The notes under the pieces: generated by a model
What the model saw: only the letters and a program-made list of their open reading frames with translations
Databases searched by the model: none
Told to the model about the DNA's origin: nothing
From: Elusimicrobia bacterium RBG_16_66_12
GTDB lineage: Bacteria > Elusimicrobiota > Elusimicrobia > UBA1565 > UBA9628
Assembly: GCA_001800005.1 (NCBI GenBank)
Contig: MGUL01000140.1
Coordinates: 21,664 to 31,929 of the forward strand
DNA: 10,266 bases
Reading direction: 5' to 3'
Position numbers and translations under genes: made by a program
Part shown: in pieces, positions 1 through 6,966 of the stretch
Position numbering within the stretch: position 1 is the stretch's first letter
Layout: each line of letters begins with the position of its first letter

Positions 1-2
1 CC

Positions 3-1934
3 GGCGCCGTCCGCGCCGGCACGCCGGGCCAGGTCCTGGCCGTTCCCATCCTCAACCAGACAGGGGGCTCCATCATGCCGTTTGCTTCCGCGAACCTGGA
101 CCTGGGCGCCTCCCTGCTTCCAACGCCGGCGCCGCGCCCCGACATCGCGGTGAACCCGCTCCCCGTCGCGGACGCGCGGACCTCCGCTAAATCCTTCCAG
201 CCGTTGGCCGCCCAACTTGCCAATTCCCGCCAAAAATTCGACCTCGACGATGCCGGTTCCATCAAGGAGCTCGGCTCGCGCCTGGACGCCTTGTTCGAGA
301 ACCCGAAATCCCTCTCGGAAGACGCTTCGGATGGAGCCGTCGCGGATACGGATTCTACGCAAAAGATGACGCCCAATCCAGGGAAGCTGCAAGAGTCCGC
401 GACCGGTCGCACCATCACGACCTATCGATGGGTCTCGCCCGGCGACAGCCAGGCCGAACCGCGCTTTGAGCGGAGCATCGCGAGCGGTCTCAGTCTGGAA
501 CGAGGCGAGATCATCGTCGCGGCCGATCGTGTCGGGGGGGATTCTCCGGTCTTGATCACAGCGCGGGGCGGCTTGGTCGCGGTGTGGTCGTATCACTCGC
601 CGGGCGACAGCGGGGCCAAGACAACCTTCAAGCGCTGGGCCGCGGGCCGCATCCGCCTTCGGCGCGGCGAGCGCATTATGGGCGCCGCTCTCAAGAACGG
701 GAATGCGGGCTTCCCGGTCGTGGCCACCATCAAGGACGGGGCCATCTCCACCTATTTCCGGATCCCCGGCGGCGACAGCGGCCGGGCGGACCGGTTCGAG
801 GGGCAGGAGTGGGGCCGCGTGCCCCTGGACGCCGGCGAGCGCATCGTGAGCGTCGATCTGACGGGTTCCCCCCTCGTGATCACGGCGCGGGACGGCGCGG
901 TCGCGGCGTGGTTCTCTCGATCCCCGGGCGACAGCGGGGCCAAGCCGACGTTCGAGCGCCTGGCGGTCGCGCGCGTCCACCTTGTGGAAGGCGAGACCAT
1001 CATCGCGGCGCGCATGCAGGGGGACGGCCCCATGCTCGTCACGGCAAAGGATCGGATTCTCGCGGCGTACCGCTACCGTTCCGGCGGCGACAGCGGCCGC
1101 GGGGCGCAGATGGATCGAGAGGCGATCGGCGAGTTCAGGCTTCGCGAAGGCGAGGCCATCCTGAGCGCCTACGCGTCCATCAATTCCGCCGCCCTGATGA
1201 CCTCCGTGGGCGAAGCGCTTGAGGAGACGAAGGCGCCCGCGCCTCGAGTCGAGAAGGCCCCGAAGCCCGGCTCCGGTCAAGCCGGCAGGATCAGCGTGGG
1301 AACGCTCGCGCTCCTGGCAGGGATCGGCCTGGCGGCGACGGGGGGAGGTCTGCTGGCGTTCGGTCCCGCTCTCGCTGCGGCGGTCGGCCTGACGCACTCG
1401 GCGGGACTCATGGCGCTGGGGCTTGGAGCCGCCCTTATGGGCTTTTCGATCGTGGTGCGGGTGGACGACGCATCGAACGGCGGAGACGGGCTGGATGATC
1501 CCGTGTCGAACACGCTAGGCGTTCTGCTCGCCCTCGGGGGCGCGCTGATTTTAGCCAACGGCCTTCTGGAGCTTGCGGTCGTGTTCGGTCTCATCTCCGC
1601 GGTCGGCGGCGGGGCGGCCGTCGTGGGCGTCCTTGCCGCTCCCGTCGTGGGGAACGTTAAAATTGAATTCTCGTTCAAGGTCAACAAAGAGCATCAGACA
1701 CTCCTGACCAAAGTCTTTGCGGCCAATTCCGGCGAAGTTCTGGACTACGTTGAAAATGTCGTCGGAAAAGGCATGCAGGACATAAGTCTTTTCGTCCCCT
1801 ACTCCACAGAGCAGAGCGGCGAGGATATCTTGTACGCCGTGACCGTCGTAAAGAACGGGCGGATAATCGGCAATTTCCGTGCGGAAATCAATAAACGCAC
1901 GAAGCAATTGCATCTCTCACCTAACGACGATTGA
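3..1934 (+). CDS. Unrecognised, probably exported protein with five ~53-residue GDS repeats and hydrophobic C-terminal half; 5' end uncertain
   Basis: I do not recognise this protein. The frame is open to the window edge, so it probably starts upstream. An internal ATG at 75 has a fair Shine-Dalgarno (AGGGGG, 62-67), but starting there leaves no signal peptide, and the Ala/Pro-rich beginning resembles a mature exported N-terminus. Counting from ATG 75, residues 1-105 are low-complexity linker. Residues about 110-375 hold five degenerate repeats of 52-56 residues, each with a GDS turn (residues 123, 177, 233, 285, 338), then RxxLxxGExI and PVLITA+DG-like strands. This pattern would suit beta-propeller blades. 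A Pro/Lys-rich linker follows (378-405), then two long Gly/Ala-rich hydrophobic segments (406-463 and 479-527) that probably span or insert in a membrane. A polar C-terminal domain (528-619) is markedly more AT-rich. A role at the cell surface is inference; no enzymatic motif is visible. Confidence 0.72.
   Translation, partial: GAVRAGTPGQVLAVPILNQTGGSIMPFASANLDLGASLLPTPAPRPDIAVNPLPVADARTSAKSFQPLAAQLANSRQKFDLDDAGSIKELGSRLDALFENPKSLSEDASDGAVADTDSTQKMTPNPGKLQESATGRTITTYRWVSPGDSQAEPRFERSIASGLSLERGEIIVAADRVGGDSPVLITARGGLVAVWSYHSPGDSGAKTTFKRWAAGRIRLRRGERIMGAALKNGNAGFPVVATIKDGAISTYFRIPGGDSGRADRFEGQEWGRVPLDAGERIVSVDLTGSPLVITARDGAVAAWFSRSPGDSGAKPTFERLAVARVHLVEGETIIAARMQGDGPMLVTAKDRILAAYRYRSGGDSGRGAQMDREAIGEFRLREGEAILSAYASINSAALMTSVGEALEETKAPAPRVEKAPKPGSGQAGRISVGTLALLAGIGLAATGGGLLAFGPALAAAVGLTHSAGLMALGLGAALMGFSIVVRVDDASNGGDGLDDPVSNTLGVLLALGGALILANGLLELAVVFGLISAVGGGAAVVGVLAAPVVGNVKIEFSFKVNKEHQTLLTKVFAANSGEVLDYVENVVGKGMQDISLFVPYSTEQSGEDILYAVTVVKNGRIIGNFRAEINKRTKQLHLSPNDD
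402..1200 (+). repeat. Five tandem in-gene repeats, 156-168 bp each, GDS signature
   Basis: The core GGCGACAGC (Gly-Asp-Ser) recurs at 441, 603, 771, 927 and 1086, giving periods of 162, 168, 156 and 159 bases. Repeats 1, 2 and 4 carry SPGDS followed by a small residue, then a Phe-Glu/Lys-Arg motif. Repeats 3 and 5 carry GGDSGR. Copies 2 and 4 share an identical 20-base stretch (601-620 and 925-944), closer to each other than to their neighbours. This suggests duplication of a two-repeat unit. Confidence 0.8.
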
Positions 1935-1960
1935 GGACGAGGGAAGCTGCCTCCCGCAGC

Positions 1961-2246
1961 AACGCGCGCTATCAGCCCGTGGCAAAAGTCTTAGACAAAC
2001 GCTGATCCCTCAGGCGTTTCATGGCGAATGGAACTACGTCATCCGACCGCGGCCGAGGAGATCAGCGCGCCCCGCCGCTCGTGTTCACCGAACTCGGCGT
2101 CGCGATGTTTTGAATCACGTCTCGACGGCCATGATGAGGACGTCCACGTCCTCTTCTCCAGCATCCGCCGACTCATGGACCGACCTGAGAAAACGCGCTC
2201 TCACATCGGATTCAAGGTCGACATCCGGGCGCCGCACGATGGTTGA
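1961..2246 (+). pseudogene. Decayed ORF6N-domain (KilA-N/Bro-like DNA-binding) gene relic
   Basis: No intact frame covers this stretch, but successive pieces match the ORF6N family as I remember it. In frame 2, from about 1961, ARYQPVAKVLDKR resembles the family segment LYxVxTKVLNxAVKRN, then meets a TGA. A GEWNY fragment at 2023 lies in frame 1. From 2051 in frame 2, GRGDQRAPP then LVFTELGVAM (2078-2107) matches the GGRRxPPxxFTExGVAM signature. After a stop at 2111 the frame changes and FESRLDGHDEDVHVLF, SSIRRLMDRPEK and IGF (2109-2213) match the C-terminal LExxxDxxxxxVFxAIRxLMxPPEK tail. The middle part (SSVLxSxxAIxVNIxIMRxFV) is missing. Frameshifts, stops and deletions show a dead gene. 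Functional members are DNA-binding proteins of phages and mobile elements, so this is probably an old mobile-element scar between two resident genes. Confidence 0.6.
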
Positions 2247-2248
2247 AT

Positions 2249-2257
2249 TGCTATAAT
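2249..2257 (+). promoter_or_regulatory. Extended -10 promoter of mutS, possibly leaderless
   Basis: TGCTATAAT is a perfect extended -10 element (TGn plus TATAAT). I see no -35 at the right distance, which an extended -10 can dispense with. Normal spacing puts the transcription start about 7 bases after the hexamer, at 2264. That is the A of the mutS ATG, and no Shine-Dalgarno precedes it. The element lies inside the tail of the ORF6N relic. Confidence 0.5.
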
Positions 2258-2263
2258 CCGCGC

Positions 2264-4834
2264 ATGTCCTCGACGGAGGCCCTCCCCGACACCCCGGTGA
2301 TGCGGCAGTACCAGGATCTGAAGGCCCGGCACCCCGAGGCACTGATGTTCTTCCGCCTGGGCGACTTCTACGAACTCTTCGGCGAGGACGCGCGCGACGC
2401 CTCGCAGATCCTGGGGCTGGTCCTGACCCAGCGCCAGGGCGTGCCGATGTGCGGGGTGCCCTTCCACAACGCGCAGAATTATCTGGCGCGCCTGCTGCGC
2501 GCGGGGCGAAAGATCGCCATCGCCGAGCAGCTGGAAGCCCCGTCCAAGGACAAGAAGCTGGTCAGCCGCGGCGTGATCCGCGTGGTCACGCCGGGCACCG
2601 TCGTCGAAGACGACCTCCTCGACCCCGCGGCCTCCAATTTTCTCGTCGCCGTCGAGCACGACCTGGTCGGCTGGGGCGCGGCCTGCCTGGACGTGTCCAC
2701 GGGGGAATCCTGGGCGACCCAGGCCCTCAACGACCGCGACTCGCGCAAGCTCTACGACCTGCTCGCGCGCATGCGCCCGGCCGAGGTCATCGCCTCGGGC
2801 GAGGCGGCTTCGGCATTATGGCTGAGGCAAGTTCTGCCGGCAAAAACGTGCCTGACCATCAAGGAAACGACGAAGAACGGAGAGATCCCGGCATGGTCGA
2901 ACGGGTCAATTTGGAAAAATCACCATTTGGCCCTGAAGGCCGCGCTGTCCGCGCGGCGGTATGTCGACGAGGCCCGCTTCCGACTGCGCGAACTGCCCGA
3001 GCCCGCCTACAAAGAAGCCGGCGCCGTGATGCAGCTCGACGAGACGGCCATCCGGACGCTGGAACTCGTCGAGGCCGCCTCAGGCGAGAAGCGTCACACC
3101 CTCTGGGGCCTGCTCGACGGCTGCCGCACCCCGATGGGCAGCCGCAAGCTCAAGAACTGGCTCCTGCATCCCTCCACCGACCTGCGCGAGATCGAGCACC
3201 GCCAGAACTGCGTCGAGGACCTGCTCGACAAGCCCGACGCCCGTCAATCATTGGGCCGCGTGCTTCAAGAAATCGCCGATCTGCCGCGCGTGACCGCCCG
3301 CCTGTCCACCCGCCAGGCCGGCCCCCGCGACCTTGGAGCCCTGCGCCGCTCCCTGTCGCGCCTTCCGGAGCTGGAGTCGTGGATCGCCGACGTCTCGTTC
3401 TCCTCGGGCCTGGCCGACCTGGCCGAGGACCTGCGCGAGACGGCCAAGACCCTGGACGGACTGCGGGAATATCTGGCGCGGGCCCTGATCGAGGACCCGC
3501 CCGCGAAGCTCTCCGACGGCGGCCTGATCCGCGCCGGCTTCCACGCCGAGCTCGACGAGCTGCGGCGCCTCAAGAACGACTCGGATCAGGTCCTGCGCGA
3601 GCTCGAGGAGCGCGAGAAGAAAGCGACGGGCATCTCCAGCCTAAAGGCCGGCTACAACTCCGTCTTCGGCTATTACCTGGAGATCTCGAAGTCCCAGTCG
3701 CCCAAGGCCCCCGCGAGCTACACCCGCAAGCAGACGCTGACCAACGCCGAGCGCTACATCACCCCGGAGCTCAAGGAGCTCGAGACGCGGATCCTGTCCG
3801 CCGAGGACAAGATGCTCCGCCTGGAAGCGAAGCTCTTCGACGAGGTGCGCGATGATGCCCTCGAGCGGCACGGCGCGCTGCTGCGCCTGGCCGAGATACT
3901 GTCGGAACTGGATGTCTTTCAATCGCTGGCCGCCGTCGCGGCGATGCAGGATTTCGTCAAGCCAAAGGTGGACCTCACCCACGACCTGGAGATCGTCGAC
4001 GGCCGCCACCCCGTGCTGGCGGCCCTGCTGCCCTCCGGCTCCTTCGTGCCGAACACCTTGGTCCTGAACGCGCGCAACCCGCAGATCCTGATCCTCACCG
4101 GCCCAAACATGTCGGGCAAGTCCACCTTCCTGCGCCAGAACGCGCTGATCGCGCTGCTGGCCCAGATCGGCTCCTTCGTGCCGGCGCGCTCCGCGCGGGT
4201 GGGGATGGTCGACAAGATCCTGACCCGCATCGGCGCCCAGGACGCGCTGGCGCAGGGAGACTCCACCTTCATGGTCGAGATGAAGGAGACGTCGCATATC
4301 CTCCGCTCCGCGACGGCTCGCTCCCTCGTGGTGCTGGACGAAGTCGGCCGCGGCACCTCGACCTTCGACGGGATCTCCATCGCCTGGGCCGTGCTCGAGC
4401 ACCTGCACGGCGGGCCGCGCACCCTTTTCGCCACCCACTACTTCGAGCTGACCGAGTTGGCCAAGACCCTGCCCGGCGTCGTCAACGGCAACGTCGAGGT
4501 CAAGGAGTGGCGCAACGCCGAGGGCCATGTTGAGGTCGTCTTCCTCCACAAGATCGGCGAGGGGCCGGCCGACCGCTCCTACGGCATCCACGTCGCCGCC
4601 CTGGCCGGCCTGCCGGCCGGGCTCATCGCGCGCGCCAACGAGATCCTGTCGGGCCTGGAGAACGAGTCCGCCTCCGGTCGCCTGGCGGGCAAGACCGCGC
4701 GCCGGGACTCGCCGATGGAACTGCCGCTCTTCGAGGAGAACCCGGTCCTGCAGACCCTGAAGCTCCTCAATCCCGAGACCATGACGCCGATCGAGGCCCT
4801 GCAGGCCCTCAACGCGCTGAAGAAGAAGCTCTGA
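2264..4834 (+). CDS. mutS: DNA mismatch repair protein MutS
   Basis: MutS (856 aa; E. coli 853) binds base mismatches and small loops as a dimer and, on ATP binding, becomes a sliding clamp that recruits MutL. The mismatch-reading Phe-x-Glu motif is present (F35-Y36-E37 in GDFYELF), which separates it from MutS2. The ATPase has Walker A GPNMSGKST (613-621), Walker B with D692-E693, GRGTSTFDG (695-703) and THYFEL. The C-terminus keeps a clamp-binding-like ELPLF (819-823) and the usual TPIEAL helix region. I chose ATG 2264: the frame runs open to a TTG at 2243, but those codons overlap the -10 box. A short AT-richer patch around 2810-2935 falls in the connector domain and does not break the frame. 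The stop overlaps the mutL start. Confidence 0.97.
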   Translation: MSSTEALPDTPVMRQYQDLKARHPEALMFFRLGDFYELFGEDARDASQILGLVLTQRQGVPMCGVPFHNAQNYLARLLRAGRKIAIAEQLEAPSKDKKLVSRGVIRVVTPGTVVEDDLLDPAASNFLVAVEHDLVGWGAACLDVSTGESWATQALNDRDSRKLYDLLARMRPAEVIASGEAASALWLRQVLPAKTCLTIKETTKNGEIPAWSNGSIWKNHHLALKAALSARRYVDEARFRLRELPEPAYKEAGAVMQLDETAIRTLELVEAASGEKRHTLWGLLDGCRTPMGSRKLKNWLLHPSTDLREIEHRQNCVEDLLDKPDARQSLGRVLQEIADLPRVTARLSTRQAGPRDLGALRRSLSRLPELESWIADVSFSSGLADLAEDLRETAKTLDGLREYLARALIEDPPAKLSDGGLIRAGFHAELDELRRLKNDSDQVLRELEEREKKATGISSLKAGYNSVFGYYLEISKSQSPKAPASYTRKQTLTNAERYITPELKELETRILSAEDKMLRLEAKLFDEVRDDALERHGALLRLAEILSELDVFQSLAAVAAMQDFVKPKVDLTHDLEIVDGRHPVLAALLPSGSFVPNTLVLNARNPQILILTGPNMSGKSTFLRQNALIALLAQIGSFVPARSARVGMVDKILTRIGAQDALAQGDSTFMVEMKETSHILRSATARSLVVLDEVGRGTSTFDGISIAWAVLEHLHGGPRTLFATHYFELTELAKTLPGVVNGNVEVKEWRNAEGHVEVVFLHKIGEGPADRSYGIHVAALAGLPAGLIARANEILSGLENESASGRLAGKTARRDSPMELPLFEENPVLQTLKLLNPETMTPIEALQALNALKKKL

Positions 4835-6624
4835 TGCCGATCATCCGGAAATTGCCGGAAGCGGTCTATTCCCGCATCGCCGCCGGCGAGGTGGTCGAGC
4901 GTCCCGCATCGCTGCTGAAAGAACTATTGGAGAACTCCCTCGACGCGGGGGCCACCCGCATCGACGTCGAGGTCGCGGGCGCGGGCCGGGCGTCCTTGCG
5001 CGTCTGCGACGACGGCTGCGGCATGGACGAGACGGACGTCCGCGCCTGCCTCGAGCAGCACGCGACCAGCAAGATCGCCGACGTGTCGGACCTCGACACG
5101 CTGACCACCTTCGGCTTCCGCGGCGAGGCCCTCTTCGCCATCGCCGCCGTGTCCAAGATAGTCGTCACCAGCGCCACCCGCGAGTCCAAGACCGGCTGGC
5201 GCGTCTCGGCCAGCGCCGGCCACGTCTGGTCGACCGGGCCCGCCCCGGCGGTCCCCGGCACGACCATCCTGGTCAAGGAGCTCTTTTTCAACACCCCGGC
5301 CCGCCTCGAGTTCATGAAGTCCGACGCCTTCGAGCGCGCCAAGCTCGTCGCCGTCGTCGAGGAGGCGGCGCTGGCCAACCCGGGCGTGCGCTTCACCTAT
5401 AAATCCGAGAACCGCCTGGTGGTCCACTTCGAGCCCGAGAAGTCGGGCGACGTCTTCTCGGACATCGACATGCGCGCGGCACGCGTGCTGGGCGACGACC
5501 TGGCCGGGGGGCTTCTGCCCATCGACGCGGAGCGACCGGGCGTCCGGCTGCGCATGCTCGTCTCGCCGCTGGGCAAGATGCCCTCCTCGCGCAACTTCCA
5601 GTATTTCTTCGTCAATAAACGGCCAGTCTCCTCGCGAGTCTTCCAGCAGGCGCTCTACAAAGCCTACGGCGAGCGCCCCTCGGGCAAGCACCCGGTCTGC
5701 GTGGCGATGCTGGAGCTGAACCCCGACGCCTTCGACGTGAACGTCCACCCCGGCAAGCGCGAGATCCGCTTCAAGGATGACGGCGAGATGTTCGGCCTGA
5801 TCTCAGGCCTGGTCGCCGCCGCCTTGGCCGCGGCGAAGGCCGCCGAGCCCATCACCGCGGCCCCCGAGGCCGCGTCAATCGCGGCCGACGCCCCGGCGCC
5901 GTCCGCGGCCGCGCAGGGAGAGACGACGCCGCATTATCTCGGCGGCAGGTCCTTCTTCCCCGAGGAGTTCAAGCAGCTGAAGCTGGGCGCCTCCATGTCC
6001 CTGACCGCGCCCGAGGGCGCGCCGGCCTGGTACACACCCCCCTTCCGCTACCTGGGACAGATCGAGCGCAGCTATCTGCTCTTCGAGGCCTCGGGCGGGC
6101 TCTTCATGCTCGACCAGCACGCCGCGGCGGAGCGGGTCCTCTTCGAGCAGCTGATGGCCGAGGCCTCCGACGGGGAGGCCAAGTCGCAGAAGCTGATGCT
6201 CCCCGTCCCGGTGGACCTGCCCGCCTCCGCGGTGCGCATGGTCCTGGCAAAAGCCGAGCGCCTGCGCGCGCTGGGCTTCGAGGTCGTCGCCCACGGCAAG
6301 GGCGGACTGCACGTGACCGCGATCCCGTCCGTCTTCGGCCTGGACGAGGACGTCAAGAAGCTCGTGCACCGCGTCGTCGATTCGGTCTCGGGCCCCGTCG
6401 ACGACGCCGCGCGACTGCGTCACGACGCGATCGCCACGGTGGCCTGCAAGGCCGCGGTCAAGGCTCACGACCGCCTGGGCGAGGAGGAGGCCTACAAGCT
6501 CCTCGACAAGCTCGAGGCCTGCCGCGACGGCTCCGCCTGCCCGCACGGCCGGCGCACGATGCTCGCCCTCAACCGCGATGAGCTGGCCCGCCGATTCCAG
6601 CGCCCCGGCGCTCCCGTCCTTTAG
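4834..6624 (+). CDS. mutL: DNA mismatch repair endonuclease MutL
   Basis: MutL (596 aa) couples MutS mismatch recognition to strand removal. The N-terminal GHKL ATPase is complete: E30 and N34 in KELLENSLDAGA, DDGCGM (59-64), a HATSKI lid and TFGFRGEAL. An Ala/Pro-rich linker (about 330-362) leads to the dimerisation and nuclease domain. That domain carries DQHA-x2-E-x4-E (D427 to E438), ACKAAV (537-542) and CPHGR (569-573), the metal-binding set of nicking MutL proteins. So this MutL should cut DNA itself, as in bacteria without MutH; no mutH lies in the window. The ATG shares one base with the mutS stop (TGATG), and there is only a weak purine-rich stretch upstream, so translation is probably coupled to mutS and the two proteins made together. 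Confidence 0.97.
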   Translation: MPIIRKLPEAVYSRIAAGEVVERPASLLKELLENSLDAGATRIDVEVAGAGRASLRVCDDGCGMDETDVRACLEQHATSKIADVSDLDTLTTFGFRGEALFAIAAVSKIVVTSATRESKTGWRVSASAGHVWSTGPAPAVPGTTILVKELFFNTPARLEFMKSDAFERAKLVAVVEEAALANPGVRFTYKSENRLVVHFEPEKSGDVFSDIDMRAARVLGDDLAGGLLPIDAERPGVRLRMLVSPLGKMPSSRNFQYFFVNKRPVSSRVFQQALYKAYGERPSGKHPVCVAMLELNPDAFDVNVHPGKREIRFKDDGEMFGLISGLVAAALAAAKAAEPITAAPEAASIAADAPAPSAAAQGETTPHYLGGRSFFPEEFKQLKLGASMSLTAPEGAPAWYTPPFRYLGQIERSYLLFEASGGLFMLDQHAAAERVLFEQLMAEASDGEAKSQKLMLPVPVDLPASAVRMVLAKAERLRALGFEVVAHGKGGLHVTAIPSVFGLDEDVKKLVHRVVDSVSGPVDDAARLRHDAIATVACKAAVKAHDRLGEEEAYKLLDKLEACRDGSACPHGRRTMLALNRDELARRFQRPGAPVL

Positions 6625-6633
6625 CTCTCGTCG

Positions 6634-6659
6634 AGGACCCATATCATTTCGTGGGTCTT
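6634..6659 (+). terminator. Weak hairpin after mutL, possible terminator
   Basis: AGGACCCA (6634-6641) can pair with TGGGTCTT (6652-6659), giving eight pairs with one G-U and a ten-base loop, just after the mutL stop. The nearest T-run (6671-6675) is about 12 bases away, too far for a classic intrinsic terminator. The stem also overlaps the -35 box of the next promoter. It may terminate mutSL poorly or be chance. Confidence 0.25.
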
Positions 6660-6685
6660 GACACTACAAGTTTTTGGGCTATACT
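6658..6685 (+). promoter_or_regulatory. Near-consensus sigma70 promoter for the candidate RNA gene
   Basis: TTGACA (6658-6663), a 16-base spacer and TATACT (6680-6685) form a strong housekeeping promoter, with a local A/T-rich spacer. It is the best -35/-10 pair I found in the window, predicting a start near 6692. No protein gene lies on the + strand for over 3 kb downstream, which points to an RNA product. Confidence 0.62.
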
Positions 6686-6691
6686 CATGGC

Positions 6692-6953
6692 GTCACCCGC
6701 CCCGGAACCGGTGGTGTGATGGCGGAAAAGGAGGACGCCGGGTCCCGGCCGAGGCCTAGACCGGCGGTCGCGTGAGAGTCCGAGTCGTTGCGAAATCGAC
6801 GTTCGTGACGAGCCGTCGTGTGGCGCGTCGTCGCGGGTCGCCGAGCCGCGGGGGCCGCTCGAAGCAGTCGCGTGACGGGTCCGGGGCGGGTTGCTCCTGA
6901 GGCGCTGAGACGGTCCGATTAAAAGGACGCCGGTCTCGGCGCCTCCTGATTTT
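6692..6953 (+). ncRNA. Candidate structured non-coding RNA, possibly 6S-like
   Basis: This 330-base gap between mutL and queE has a strong promoter and no credible protein gene. Its ends pair: 6695-6706 with 6880-6891 gives 12 contiguous pairs, then after one A-G mismatch 6708-6710 pairs with 6876-6878. The stem closes a domain of about 197 nt starting three bases after the predicted transcription start. Inside, 6746-6750 pairs with 6853-6857, and 6763-6772 with 6832-6842 (one G-U, small bulge), leaving a large asymmetric bubble (6711-6745 / 6858-6875). A rod of about 200 nt with a central bubble recalls 6S RNA, which binds RNA polymerase. That identity is inference from shape only; I found no sequence hallmark. 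I saw no RNase P, SRP or tmRNA signature motifs. A competing local stem, GGCGTC (6690-6694 region) with GACGCC (6734-6739), is possible. The domain is followed by a strong terminal hairpin. Confidence 0.5.
6900..6953 (+). terminator. Strong hairpin with short T-run, likely end of the RNA gene
   Basis: 6900-6911 pairs with 6933-6944 in 12 contiguous pairs (one G-U). It continues as 6912-6916 with 6925-6931 around a two-base bulge, capped by GATTAAAA. A T-run (6950-6953) follows six bases later. The T-run is short, so termination efficiency is uncertain. The mutually exclusive hairpin 6938-6966 shares its right arm. Confidence 0.42.
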
Positions 6954-6966
6954 CAGGGAAGGCGCC
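6938..6966. other. Inverted repeat spanning the queE stop codon
   Basis: GGCGCCT (6938-6944) pairs with AGGCGCC (6960-6966), and CCTGA (6945-6949) with TCAGG (6953-6957), leaving a three-base loop and a two-base bulge. The queE stop (6953-6955) sits in the stem. Read on the - strand it may stop or protect the queE mRNA. A T-run (CCTTTTAA) lies only about 12 bases beyond the stem, so it is not a textbook terminator. Confidence 0.4.

Noticed and set aside
1946..1960. Small hairpin GCTGC/GCAGC after the first gene as a terminator
   Set aside because: Only five pairs and no T-run follows.
2028..2246. A 72-codon intact small gene before mutS
   Set aside because: Only its second half resembles ORF6N; the first half is out of frame relative to family-like segments, so it is part of the decayed gene. 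No ribosome site precedes it.
3641..4591. Long open frame on the - strand inside mutS (316 codons)
   Set aside because: Shadow of a high-GC gene: low-complexity Gly/Asp/Arg/Gln-rich product with no motif, opposite highly conserved MutS ATPase sequence.
4924..5748. Long open frame on the - strand inside mutL (274 codons)
   Set aside because: Same codon-bias shadow effect opposite the conserved MutL ATPase domain; repetitive Gly/Asp/Ala/Val content with no domain.
6687..6775. Two tiny stacked reading frames (ATG 6687 to TGA 6719, then ATG 6719 to TGA 6775, overlapping as TGATG), like a leader-peptide pair
   Set aside because: The predicted transcription start (about 6692) lies downstream of the first ATG, neither frame has a ribosome site, and both fall in the paired arms of the RNA structure.
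6692..6953. RNase P, SRP or tmRNA identity for the RNA candidate
   Set aside because: None of their hallmark motifs (GAGGAAAGTCC, the GGAA-capped SRP domain, tRNA-like GGTTCGAATCC end) is seen on either strand.
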